The notes below the pieces were generated by a model. That model was not told the origin of the DNA. It worked only from the letters and a program-made list of their open reading frames with translations, and searched no databases. A stretch of 64,000 nt of DNA. It comes from Sparassis latifolia. Its lineage: Eukaryota; Basidiomycota; Agaricomycetes; Polyporales; Sparassidaceae. The stretch is from NCBI GenBank assembly GCA_018466975.1, contig CM031557.1, positions 310,001 through 374,000 on the forward strand, read 5' to 3'. Of the stretch, positions 49,840 through 61,689 are shown one piece after another. Each line of letters begins with the position of its first letter. Positions within the stretch are counted from its first letter, which is position 1. Position numbers and translations under genes: made by a program.

Positions 49840-50260
49840 AGCTGTTTAGCATGATGTACCTTGCTGCGAGCCTGTCAATCCATCGAACTCCTTGCCTCTG
49901 CAAACACAGCCACCTTAAACATGTTGAAGCTACTCATCACCACTCTCACATCTGCAAATGCCAGCTGCACATCACTCTTACTGACCTCTGAGTTCTGCAG
50001 CACCTTATCCAACTTTGTCTTCTCCACATCATTCATGTCTAGTAAGAAGTAGGGCGTACCCTCAATCTTCTGGGCTACATCAGCAGCATTACCCTTCTCA
50101 CTAATGTCTGATGAGGGCAGTGCATTTGCGAACATAGCCTAGGGCTCATTGAGCCCAAGAAACATGATGAGTGCCATGCAGATGACCAGCTTTGAGTGAC
50201 AGGATGTCTGCAGGTGCAGGCTCACTCAGATGCCAGTCTTGCACAAAGAACAGCTCAGAA
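49840..50260 (-). pseudogene. Fragment of an NADH pyrophosphatase (Npy1-like NUDIX) gene
   Basis: Minus-strand frame reading ...ALIMFLGLNEP, a stop, then ALPSSDISEKGNAADVAQKI, EGTPYFLLDMNDVEKTKLDK, LAFADVRVVMSSFNMFKVAV and FAEARSSMD. This matches my knowledge of the region just upstream of the zinc ribbon in fungal NADH pyrophosphatases (VVFLGL...ALPSSD...GTPYF..D, AVFAEARSMVDW). The zinc ribbon and NUDIX box are absent. A stop codon (TAG, ~50140) interrupts it. It lies in AT-rich repeat DNA just outside the foldback element: a captured or translocated host fragment. Confidence 0.55.
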
Positions 50261-50513
50261 CTGAGGAGATATTGTATGTCGTCTATTATCAGGCAAGTCA
50301 GTAATCAATGATGGGTGCTGGGGTTAGTCATCAGGAGCAGCTGCTCTTCTTATAAGAGCAGCCATCACATTTTCAGGGAAAGCACAATGGTGTTAAGGAA
50401 TGGCTAAGATGTCCACAACTATGAGAGGCAGTTCAGTGATAATCTGCTGAAGAAATTGATGTGCCTGCACAAAAAAGGTCAGTGTCATTCAAACTGTTCG
50501 CAGTTGTGCTCAT

Positions 50514-50876
50514 TTATTGGCCACCTCTGGGCTGTAGGATGTTGGGAAATGGTGGCAGAACTCTATCTGTACTGATTAATAAATCCAAAATAGAGCATAC
50601 CACAGTAACTACACCAGCTAACACCTTCACTATTTCCTCGCTTACCCAATTAAAATTATTTTTGCCATCTAACTTGTATTTCAGAAATGTTTCAGTGATT
50701 TCAAGCATTACATTCTTCAATTTCTTTATGTTGCCATTCTCTTCACCAGCAACAATCATATACCATTCGAAGTCTTTGAATACTGAGCTGAGCTGTGTAT
50801 ATCGGCAATTTAAGTAGATCTTGTGAATTGCAACACTCACAGTGCTGGTCCCCTTGCAGTACATTGACAATTCCAA
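50514..50876 (-). pseudogene. Unrecognised frame next to the NUDIX fragment
   Basis: 120-codon minus-strand frame of protein-like composition (AIHKIYLNCRYTQLSSVFKD, KKLKNVMLEITETFLKYKLD, FNWVSEEIVKVLAGVVTV). No family recognised, and no adjoining exons could be linked. Probably a relic carried with the same insertion. Confidence 0.22.
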
Positions 50877-51062
50877 TGATTTCCTTAATGGTCCATTCTA
50901 GCTACTTCCCTTGTTTGCCATTGCTGTCGTTGTATACAAATTTATAGGTTTAAGCATTATAATTTACCCTCCACTTGGCAATTGGCCCTTCTCACAAGCA
51001 ATTTAAGTTGGCATTGTGATAGGTCTTTGTTCACTCTCTCACACCATTGCCAAATTTAATAT

Positions 51063-51112
51063 ATGACAGTAACTGTTTCAGCTAGTAGCTGGAAACATGA
51101 GGTATTTCAAAG
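51063..51112. repeat. Extra copy of the foldback terminal sequence
   Basis: ACAGTAACTGTTTCAGCTAG followed by TAGCTGGAAACATGAGGTAT repeats, with few changes, the right end of the large foldback element (49569-49617) in the same orientation. Confidence 0.7.
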
Positions 51113-53374
51113 TATACTCATTACAACTATATAGCTCTGCTTTCCTTTGCATGAATTGAAACAGCTGGTATGTCTCATCTCTCATAATCTGGTCTAAGAT
51201 GGGATGGAGTCCTAGTTCAGGTGTTAATTGCAACATCTAAACTCTTTGAGCTACAGTCATTGATGTATCTACATACTGTTACAGTCAGATACAAAGTGTA
51301 TGCATCAGGATTAACAAATATATCTGTGTTGTCAATGGCACTTCTAGACTAAAAAAATATGCCAAATTTTGGACAATATATATTGTACATCTATAGAAGG
51401 ATTATAAGCATGTAGTATTTACTGAGTTCTTACTTTAAAGGTGACACTAAAGGCATGATTATATGGCCTATATTTAAACAGTGATTAATGACCTATAAAA
51501 TTATGAGTGAAAGAGTGTGAGACTAGCATGCCCAAGGATGTTCCAAGGTTACAGAGGAACAATGTCAGAATGCTGGGTGGACTTGATGGTATAGTAACAG
51601 TCTTATGTCTATCGTGGCCTGAGTATACTAACTCTTATATGAACATCAACCTTGAAATTGCTATGTGGAGTAGCCAATATGGCTAATACAAGATACATTA
51701 GGAAGAGCATATAGATAAGAGATTACTCATGTAGCAGATAGTTATAAATAACACCCAATGTGATGCATGAGCTATATGGACTAGCATATATCTCCCACAT
51801 CAAAATTTATGATATAGCACTGGGGGTCACAGCTACAACTGCTATCTGCACTACTTTGCCTAGCTTTACACTGTGATTTCAGCTATCCATCTACCTATCT
51901 ATGATATCTGGAGTAGCCTATTTATAGCAGACTCTCTATTAGAATGGTGAAAATGCAGTAATTGTTCTGGCTGCCTTCATGCTCATTGATATTAGGCTCT
52001 GCAGGAAGCATGTTCAGCACTGGTAGTGGCTGATCATCATTGATATACCACAGTATAAAGTTAGTGTTAGTGAGGAGAATGCCAGACTGAACATTAACAG
52101 CATCTATAGTGTCATCAAGGAGCTTGATGTGAAAAAGTATTTGTTATTTCTAGATATATATAGAGTGTTAGAAACTATTCTGACCAATAATAAAGGGAAA
52201 ACAAAAGGGTAGGACACTCTACAGCTCTAAGTCACCACAGTAAAATCAGAGGTAAGAAATTTTCCAAAGCTTCTGAGGAGATAATGCTCTTAAGAAGACC
52301 AAAAAACCACTGCACAAACTATGACATAAAGAATGAGAAAAAAAAACTTAACACTTGCTATTAGTCAGGCTCAAAATCTAAAGTAACACAAACATAGCAA
52401 GCACTCTACTAACTAAATCACAAGACCTTACAAAGGTTGAGTAGACCTATTTATATAATAGCTTCTACCAGCTGACTTGGCTAAAGCAGACCACCTGTTT
52501 TTCCATCAGTGCAGCCATAGGCCAAATAGTGCTAAATAGGCCGAGCAAGTAAAGGCTTTCAGAAGCTTGGAGTGGTTCTTCAAGAAATTTTCAACCATGT
52601 AGAGTATGAGGATAGCAGAATGTTATTCTGAATATTATTGACTGTGAACTTTGGCAGCTTCTCTCTGATCTCTAGTGCGAAATGTAAATGATAGTTAACT
52701 TTACTGTGGGTGAAAATCACAATTCTCCAGCAGGATCATTTGATCTTTAGTTAAACTTGATGTTCCCCCATTCAGCAAATAATGTAAAACAAAATCACCC
52801 ATCCTCTAAGTTCTACATTTGAGATAATTACCAGGTGAAGTTTACTCTGAATATAAAGTCATTTACCTGGACCTTAGCTTTTATCACCTGGCAAATGGAT
52901 GACTCTCACCTGTCTGAACATTTACAGTGCATCTGGCCATCATAGATAGGCACTGTGGCTAGTGTCAGTATTGTTCAGTGCCAGAGTACAGAACATTACC
53001 ATCTTCATCTAGAGTACAGAATATTACCATCTTATCTGAATCAGCACTAGTAAAGATACTATATGAGCAGCACTGTAGAAAATTCAGAGTTTGTATTCAC
53101 ATCAAATTGTGATGTTGAATCAGTCATCTTGTTGAGTCATAGTCATATTATAGTGGATGAGTCATCATAATATTGAATGGTGGACTTGACTTATTGACTT
53201 GGTGATTTTGAGTAATTGCACAAGAGTAATTATTTACTTCTATTACTCCAGTTCATTGAGGCTTATGGGTGCATTGCACATTTCTCCTTGACAAAACTCT
53301 TCTCCTGTTCCTGGAGTCAAGAAAGTGACTACTTTGATCAATTTTGACCTTATAATCTATTCCTTCATCAGAAA
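51113..53374. other. AT-rich 2.2 kb, nothing recognised
   Basis: No long frame, no clear terminal repeats and no RNA gene seen. Probably old repeat debris. Confidence 0.35.
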
Positions 53375-53589
53375 CATCAGGAAAACCCAACTTTTACTTA
53401 TGAGACTTATTCCGACTTTTTGTCCTTTTTTACCTTATTTGAGGCCCATAAGTTCCCAAAAGTCGACTTTTAAGGCTTTAAGGAAATATGACTTATGGAT
53501 TTTTTGTCCTTATTTACCTTATTTAAGGCCTATAAGTGCATTTAAGTCACATAAGGACACCTTTAAGTAAAAGTTGGGTTTTCCTGATG
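53375..53589. mobile_element. MITE, 215 bp, perfect 26-bp terminal inverted repeats
   Basis: Left end CATCAGGAAAACCCAACTTT..., right end the exact inverse over 26 bp. The interior is built of inverted CTTATTTAAGG-type words, so the transcript would fold into one long hairpin. No clear target duplication. The 26871-27091 element is a diverged relative. Confidence 0.85.
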
Positions 53590-54927
53590 AAAAGCTTCCA
53601 TGCTGTCAACTTAGGATATACACAGGCCTTGGCTGGAGGAGCTTTCAGCTTTGGGTCAAGTAAGTGGTACTTCACTGTCGTTCACTAAGCATGACAATAT
53701 GAAAAATATGCTGGGCTATCACAGTTGTTCGCTGATATCAATGTATATGATAATGGGTTAGGGACACTCAAGCTATATGAGTGATTTGTTGTCTGAAGTC
53801 GAATGGCTAGTCTCTGCACAATACAGATAAAGAAGGATAGGAGATAATGCCTAGCAACCATGTGCAAGAGCTTGCATTTTGTTCACCTCCTGTATGAGTG
53901 TCTATAACTAGTTGTAAGCATGCTGCTTACATCACATGTTTGTACGTATTGTCATGTGGGCGACTTTACCTCCGTGCATTACCTCGATCCTTTAGTTCCA
54001 AATCTACTTTACCTCCACATCATTACATACATATCGCCCCACATCTCATCTGGATGATCTCTCTCTGCTCTCATCAATATAACCACGTCTACAGTCTGGT
54101 TCATAGGATCCTGTATTGATGCTCAGTGTTTTCTGTCTGACCAACACCAGACAGGCTTTCACTTTTTTTGACTGTTCAATGTAACTGTATGCACGAGTCA
54201 ATTAATTACCCTGCATGGAGAACCTAACACACCGTAATAACCACCTAGTTGCACACATCTGCACAGCACACCAAACAACATCACTGTTCTTAATGACCCA
54301 AGCCTTGACCACATCATCATTTCGACTACATTGCCCAAATTGTCACATCATAAAAATTCCATTGCGACTTCAGTTCGACTCGCAGCCAAAGAAAAGCATC
54401 CCTTTTGCTGTTATCTGAAATCCCGAGTCCCTCAGGACTAACGATGCTTGGGATAATTCACGCTCAGCTGCGTGGTCTGAGATTGACAGCGAACGACAGT
54501 CCGACTAAGACTGTAAGCCCATCCCTAGTGTTGCTGCAGCTCAGTTCACAGCCATCTCATGAGGGCGAGTTGAGGTGTGGTCCAGCCAGATTGAGATCAA
54601 CAAATGTGGATCTAAACTGCCTCAATTGTTGAGCAGGATCGGTTCAGTTTGATGTCAGTTCGACTCACCAGCCAGATTAGCTGAGTTAGCTTCGATATGA
54701 CTTGTGCCATTGACTTCTCTCCTCGACCCTTACTTCCTTCTCAAGCTATTCATACAGTGCACTTAAGTGTTCCTTAAAGTACACTTATGCACTACTCAGA
54801 GTGCATTTAGATTTCATTTGGAGTCTGTCAATGTGTATTGTGTATTTAGAGATTCAACATATCATTGAATCTACAAGGAGGATAGTGGCAGAGAAGAGGA
54901 AGATGAATGCATGTACCTATTTTTCTT
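53590..54927. other. Unannotated repeat-region sequence
   Basis: Includes a moderately GC-richer stretch around 54420-54650 with short frames on both strands. Nothing recognised. Confidence 0.35.
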
Positions 54928-56430
54928 TCAACCACTCATATCCTCTCTGTACTGTATGCTTGCACCATCAGAATGAAGAACAAGTGAAGTGTGAGTCCCC
55001 TTGTAGTGAAGATTAAAATGAGTTATACGAGAAGAGCGAAAAATCACCAAATTTCTATCACGAAGAGGAATAATAATTTCAGGCTCTACCAGACACAGCT
55101 CACCACCAGTGTAATCTCCAATTGCCAGCACTAAGCAACATTGATATTCAACACAAGCTAGTGAAGGGATGGCACAGCAACATTGCTCCACTAGGAAGAA
55201 CCTCAGCAAAGAGCTCAAGTTCCTCATAAAGGTCTGGAAGACAGCTGTGTATCTATAAAAAATTATATACAGTCAATGTTTGGTTTCACCTTTCAAAGCA
55301 CAAAAAGCCTTACTTTTTCCTGTATCCATTCAAAAAGTTCTTCAAACGAATTACATAGATTTTCATATTCTGTTTGATGTTCCATTAGCTCCTTGGACAT
55401 GTAAGGCATAAATTGCTGGTGATTGGTGTTTCCTGCATCAATACAATGAAGGTACAAAGGGTGAACATTCTGAGGAGCATTATCGCCCTGCAAAAGTATG
55501 AATAAATGTTGAAGAGCTTAGAAAACAACTCATGCGTGTGATATTCCTTGCATACCAAGAAAAGTGAAGGCAGGGAAATTCATGCCTGTAAGGAGTGTTA
55601 GTGCTATCTATGTCTTTCAATGCATAGTCCGCAAACCCTTCCACAAGAAGAAATGTGCGAATATTGCAAAGAAGACTCTCCTTCATTTACTCCGGCATAT
55701 CACCAGCAATAAATGCCAACAAAGAGTCATCCTGACATCGTACTTCAACTTCCTTACTGGAGAAAAGTCAGAATGTGAATATACATTAAGTTGATTTTCT
55801 TACTGGTCAAATATGTCGTAATCCATATAGACATAGTTTCCTGCAAATTGTTTTACACCGCCATCCATGTACTGATCCTCCATCTGATACAATGTTGGTA
55901 AGAAATATGAAAATTTATGGGAATGTGCATATCGCATCAGCAAACTCCTCCAGTGTATTAGTTATATATGTCTGCTTAGCAGCTTGTCGCTCTTTGTTAG
56001 ACCAGGCAAGGTGTTCTACCTGATCCTTATTGTAGGAAACCTTCTAATTTACAGTGGCTTTAATGTCGAACTGAGTGTTCAGTACATGATAATGAGAAGA
56101 TGTGGAATCAGGAGTATAGAATTTGTCTGTCAGCTTGAAAGGAGCACTCGCAATTGGCATGACCTTGTTAACATTATCATCGACATCGCATATCTGGCTT
56201 TCTTGCTGTTCATCCTCCAAGTCTGATAGAGGACTCATTGTCTGACTTGGAAACATTGATGATGAGCAGCTGGAAGCATTAGATAGGAGCAGGTTCTGAT
56301 TCATGATGTGAACAGACAATGGGTCTTCATTGATAGTTAAAAAAGTAAGGCAAGAGGCCCAAATGGTCTTGTTTCTTGTCAATGCTTCAAAAGAACTAAG
56401 GTTCAAATTAGTGACAAGTGTGTGGGGCAT
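54928..56430 (-). pseudogene. Decayed 2OG-Fe(II) oxygenase-like gene
   Basis: Successive minus-strand open stretches: 56430-56044 (TNLNLSSFEALTRNKTIWAS ... NVNKVMPIASAPFKL), 55686-55480 (SLLCNIRTFLLVEGFADYAL), 55493-55293 (HQQFMPYMSKELMEHQTEYE) and 55227-54928 (GDYTGGELCLVEPEIIIPLR, then NLVIFRSSRITHFNLHYKG). The last segment has the pattern GxxxGGxL ... IPLR...LVIFRSxxITHFN seen in basidiomycete TET/JBP-like or prolyl-hydroxylase-like 2OG oxygenases. Splice joins could not be completed, and the gene is probably dead. The assignment is tentative. Confidence 0.35.
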
Positions 56431-57167
56431 ATCTATATGACATACCTTTGTTCAAAGTTATTGAAAAAGGAATCAGATAGATCAAAGTTACGACAATCAA
56501 TCTCTATTAGCAATCCACAGTCCCATAAAAGTGAGGTGGAAAAAATGGTGGAAAGGCAGACAGGAAGAATTGAACGTATATGAGCAATCAATGGAATAAG
56601 ACGTGTGATAATATTTTCCCGATATCAGTATCTGAAGTAGAAGGTCAAAAACATAGTACAGCAAGGATGGGAGCACAGACCTGGTTGAGGGTATCACAAG
56701 GCATTACACATCATGCCAATAACCTGAGGAACAATAGTCCTTGAAAGTTGACGTTAAAAATCACTAGCAGAAATGATCATTAGAAACTATATCGAGCCTA
56801 ATCAATACATAAGTTAAGTTCCAAATATCAAACAATGCCAGGACTCACCAGTGCCATCCAATGATGCATATTTGTAGCAATGATCCACCCAGCTATTGAA
56901 TGTCATCAGTGCTGGTGGATTGAGTTTGTTGGCAATATGCTCCTTATAAATGTCCTTGATTTGTAACTTGCATCCCCTTGAAATATAATGCTATGTACAT
57001 TATTAAGTATACCAGGTCATAGAAAGCAGAAGCATACATAAGCATACATGCATATCTGTGAACCTTCACAATCATCTCAATGTTGTCTACCATTGAAATA
57101 AAGCCAACTCCAGTCTTCATCTGCTCTGGTCATCTTACTCTCTTGACCAGTGATCCAGTGATGTCAG
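56431..57167. other. AT-rich spacer, nothing recognised
   Basis: No convincing frame or repeat by eye. Confidence 0.35.
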
Positions 57168-58118
57168 TTATTGAGGATAATCTTTAGTGCTAATAAGCAT
57201 GAAAAAAGGATTAACTTCCCCCTAGCTAAGCAGTCCATCTCAAACTGGAGATGATCTTTTTGGATTATCTTTGAAGAATTTTTAAGATAATCTTAAGGAT
57301 GATTTGAAGGATTATCTGAGTTTAAAAGATATTTTTAAACTTGCCACCAGCCAGGATTAAACCCTTAACCTCAAGAAATGGTCACATGATCATGTAACAC
57401 TAGACACTTTAGCCATTACACCATATATCCTTATAAGCTTACACTCATGTGTGATATATATAAGAGATTTTGCTAAAGGTACTTAGGCAAATTCTTTCTA
57501 TATGAGCATAACTAAGTGGAACACAAGGCAAAGCTTTGTTTACAATAACATCTTTGGTACATACTTTATAATGCAATCACATTGTTATCTCATCTTTAAC
57601 AAAAAGACTGTGATTATCAATTTCAAGTTCAGAGAATGAATCTTTAACAGTATCCATAAGGTGAACAGTAGTTTAGAACATATGCAAAATTAATATATAG
57701 GTATTGTAATATAAACAACAGTATAGACTGTATGAAATGTCACTATAATGTTCCTTTATCTTGAGTTTCACTTAGTTATGCTTATGTAGACAGAATTTGC
57801 TTAAGTCCCTTTAGCAAAATCTCTTATATATATCACATATGAGTGTAAGCTTATAAGGATATATGGTGTAATGGCTAAAGTGTCTAGTGTTACATGATCA
57901 TGTGACCATTTCTTGAGGTTAAGGGTTTAATCCTGGCTGGTGGCAAGTTTAAAAATATCTTTAAACTCAGATCGTCCTTTGGATAATCCTTAGGATTATC
58001 TTAAAAATTCTTCAAAGATAATCCAAAAAGATCATCTCCAGTTTGAGATGGACTGCTTAGCTAGGGGGAAGTTAATCCTTTTTTCATGCTTATTAGCACT
58101 AAAGATTATCCTCAATAA
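57168..58118. mobile_element. Palindromic (foldback) element with pol III promoter-like boxes
   Basis: 951 bp; arms of about 350 bp inverted at high identity, starting TTATTGAGGATAATCTTTAG and ending with the inverse CTAAAGATTATCCTCAATAA. Each arm holds an A-box-like TGGCTAAAGTG and a B-box-like GGTTTAATCC about 40 bp apart, transcribed inward-to-outward on opposite strands. The central ~240 bp is unrelated AT-rich sequence. No coding capacity. Confidence 0.8.
57868..57940 (+). promoter_or_regulatory. tRNA-like A and B boxes, right arm
   Basis: TAATGGCTAAAGTGTCTAG (A-box-like, ~57870-57888) and AAGGGTTTAATCCTGG (B-box-like, ~57921-57936). The B box differs from GGTTCGAATCC by a CG-to-TA-type change at its centre, so activity may be lost. 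The inverse copy lies at 57352-57420 on the minus strand. Confidence 0.4.
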
Positions 58119-58365
58119 ATGACAATGATGTTGCTGATAGCAAGAGGGGGGCTTTTCACTCAATTGGCCATGGCGGAGATTCACCATCAGATGCCTTCTA
58201 CTCAGTGTTTCTTTGTTTTTATGTTCACAACATGTTTTCTGACCAGGATGAGCTTCTTGTTATAGCTCGAACCCTGCAGGGTATTTAAGTCTCAAGCTGC
58301 TGCTAGGTCACTTCAGTTCCTTTTCCCTTCAACTTTGTTCATCATCCAGCATTTGCTTTTTGATT

Positions 58366-61191
58366 ATGGCACGTGAAAAAGGTCGTGGCTGCGGCCATAC
58401 AGTATCGGGGCACAGTGATGGCCCTAAAGTGTTCAAGATGCCTCCCTCGGATAGCAAGACAGAGTCTGTGACGGCACTGCCCATGCCTTGTAAGTCTTAC
58501 TTCTTTTGCCTCTTCCTGACCACCATACTTACATGAGTAAATTAGCAAACCATGTCTCTCCCATTCCAACTGCCACGCGGAGCAGTAAATCTTCTAACAA
58601 TGCCACAGACATTTGACACTTCTTCGAGAAGGGCGATAAGAGTAATCCTAAGTCACAGACTGTCTGCAAACGATGCAGGTTAGTCTGTCAGTACATTGTC
58701 ATACTCGATTTGACTAACCCTTACTTCAGGGAAGCCTTTGAGCATAAACCGGAGCTAGTCAGGGATGTTTTCTACCGGTACTCCCCCAACACTAGCACAC
58801 CTGGGTTACGCAGACACATTGAGAATTATCACAAGCTGGAGTACTTAGACATGGCCAGTCAATGTGGGTGAGAGATACAGCTCCCAAGGTGCAAGGCTGC
58901 TGAGCTTGCAAAGCTTGCCGCCACCAACACTAATGGTGATGAGCCAACTTGTGTCCTGTTTTCTGCTAAATCTTTCCTTGATATGCTGGTTAACTTTGTT
59001 GTTGCTGATGACCAGATAAGTATTCACCTCGAATGCATTCCTCTGTGATACCATCTGACAATGATCCTATGCAGTCAATATATGTTATCGAGCATCCAGA
59101 GCTGCACGCACTGATGATGATGCTATGCCCAGAGCTAAAGGATATGGATATCCCACACTGTACTAAGCTCTGCACGGCCATCGTCAAAATGTGGTATAAC
59201 TGGTTTGTGGAACTTAAAGAGGATCTGAATATATGTTTATTATGCATATGCGCAACACGGACGTTAATGTTCTCTAGAATTCCCTTGGGAAAATCAGCCT
59301 GACAAGCGATGTCTGGAGCGCCCAGATGTGATACTCATACCTAGTAGTCACCACTCACTATCTGACCAGAGGAAAGGACAATACTCTCATCATGAAGACA
59401 GCACTCATCGTGTTCCATCACCTTAAAGGTGCTCATACGGGGCTGTGTCTGGCTCATGTTCTCCTCCACTTCCTGGACCGAGCGGGAATTACCACTAAAG
59501 TGAGTGTACGACTGTGGGCTTCGACTATACTTGTACTAATAACTGTGCAGGTCAGCCACATCACCCTCGACAATGCTAGCAACAATAACACCATGATGGT
59601 TGAACTCGCCAGGCTTCTGACCACTCGCAATGATCAATCTTTGTGCCCAGACCATCCTGTCATCTCTTTCGGACACCCTGATTGATGAAGAAATCGTGAT
59701 TGATCCCCTGACTGAGGGAGAAGTCCAAAGCTTTGAGCAGGCAGCTGCACGTGATCTCATCGCTTTAGAGTGTGGCATCATCCATAGTGTCTGTTCCTCT
59801 GGCCAAAGGAAGGAGCACTTTGAAGATATAGTCAAGGAGGGCAATGCAAAGAATTACTTCTTTGCAGAGGAGCTGCCTGTTGTCATTAAGGTGACCCCTA
59901 AGCAGCTCATTGCTGATGTTCAGATGCAGTGGGACTCCACATGCCACATGCTGCATCGACTCCGTGAACTGCACCCAGTGCTTAATGCCTCTGATAATCA
60001 TCTGTGGGCTAGGCTGACCTCTGTTCATCTCAGGCAATAGATAGCTTCATATTTCACAGCATGAATCGCCAGTTAGCATGTTTCAGGCTATCCCTCATAG
60101 AGTGGGAAGTCTTGAAAGAGTTTGAAGTCATGCTGAAGGTACATTTCTCACTCATCTGCCATAATCAGTACTTATGTAGCATGCTAGATCCCTCGCCTCA
60201 CGACCAACAAGTTGTCTATTAGGGCTAGTCTGATGCTTTCTGCAGCTGTTCCGGCCATCAAACTCCTGCAGACATCTTGGGAGAAACTGCATGACCGTAA
60301 CAGATTGCAAGTGCAGCCATATGTGAGTGTTGGTATCAAGAAGGTGAGTGAGTACTACAAGTACTACAAGTGGATGGACGACACCAGGGCTTATGTGATC
60401 ACCCTCTGTAAGTATTTGTCTAACATGGGGCCTTCTAAACTAAGCATATTTTAGTTCTAAACTCAGCAATCGAGATGACCTGGGTCCAGAAATACTGGGG
60501 CAAAGACTACATCTGTCGAAGCAAGGAAACTGTCCTCGCTCTTGTAAGTTACAACATCCGTCTCTGTCTTATTGACATTGACATTTTGATAAATGAGAGA
60601 GTATGCTGCTCACCTCGCAACCAAAATCCTGGTGCCAGCGCTGTCGAGGTGTCTGCGGCCCAGCCCATGTATGCTGCAGTAGAGAGTCTGACAGCTCAAT
60701 ACAACCTGGTTGACGACTTCATGCTCGCTCATCCTGAAGGCAACATCAAGCCTGTCGAGCAGGAGTATAATGTGTACGAGATGCAAGGCCTCAATTTTGA
60801 TTATGGCATCTTGGAATTTTGAAATGTGAGTTTCTTCTTAGTTCTCTTTGACTCAGGCTATACTAACAGCTGCTATCTACCACACATTCAGCTGTATTAC
60901 AAGGACTTCCCAATGCTGCATGCAATTGCTCTTGACTACCTTCCTGTGCAGCCCACCTCCATGCCATCCGAGCGAGTATTCTCATCTAGCTCTGACACGG
61001 ACACCAAGAAGAGAAGTCGCATTACGGCTCCTCTGATGGAGGCACTTCAAATGTTGAAGTTTAGCCTAAAGCACGAACGCACCATGTGGCACTCACTATA
61101 CCTGACTGATGAGAAGATGTTGCTGCCACTGATTGAGAGTGATGATGATCTTCTCAACAGGCTGTTCATGGGTGGAGGGATAATGCTCTGA
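58366..61191 (+). pseudogene. Second hAT transposase gene (hAT-2), nonsense-interrupted
   Basis: Starts MAREKGRGCGHTVSGHSD at 58366. Exons with canonical introns encode a BED-like finger (TVCKRCREAFEHKPELVRDV ... LRRHIENYHKLEYL), core blocks SIYVIEHPELHALMMMLCPE, VSHITLDNASNNNTMMVELA, VTPKQLIADVQMQWDSTCHM, and the hAT dimerisation domain (MLHAIALDYLPVQPTSMPSE, then RVFSSSSDTDTKKRSRI), ending at 61191. In-frame TGA codons occur at 58614-58616 (before HFFEKGDK), 58869-58871 (before EIQLPRCK) and 59329-59331 (after DVWSAQM). It is unrelated in detail to hAT-1. Terminal inverted repeats were not located. Confidence 0.75.
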
Positions 61192-61689
61192 ATAGTATTA
61201 TAGTCAACGATAATTGTGCTTATGACTACTAGGGGTCTGTCATATTTTCTACTCCCTTGTATGTCACTGTGCTGCCATCTTTGTCTGATATTGTATTGCT
61301 CGCATTGTCTGTCATTGAGTTGCCGTCATTGTGCTCTGTCGTTTGCCTTCTCACATTATATCTTTTTGTACAATTATGAAGTTTTAACAATTACAATGTA
61401 CATTAGCCAAAGTCCATCCATGTCTTCATGCGAGAAATCTATTTATTCAAGATGAGAACAAATTAAGTCGACCCTTTTGGAAGAATGTCGCAGTGTGGGA
61501 AATATATTCTCACCTTGCTCACACTGCTTTCATGTTGGATCTTGTGATGCAGTATACCTTAACCCCTCACGCTATCCTGTGATCATTCAATCATTCCCCC
61601 CTCCTCCCCTTCCCCCCCCTCCACCTTCCCTTCCCCACATTCTTTCCTTCATTCAATCTCAGTCATATCCACTCACTCTCTTCCTTGTC
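61192..61689. other. Spacer with pyrimidine-rich tract
   Basis: C/T-rich run CCCCCCTCCTCCCCTTCCCC near 61595-61615, about 80 bases upstream of the kinase start, possibly a core-promoter pyrimidine stretch. Confidence 0.35.

Noticed and set aside
57868..57960. Functional tRNA gene
   Set aside because: A- and B-box-like words are present, but no closing acceptor stem or clean anticodon arm could be drawn, and the copy is inside a palindromic repeat.
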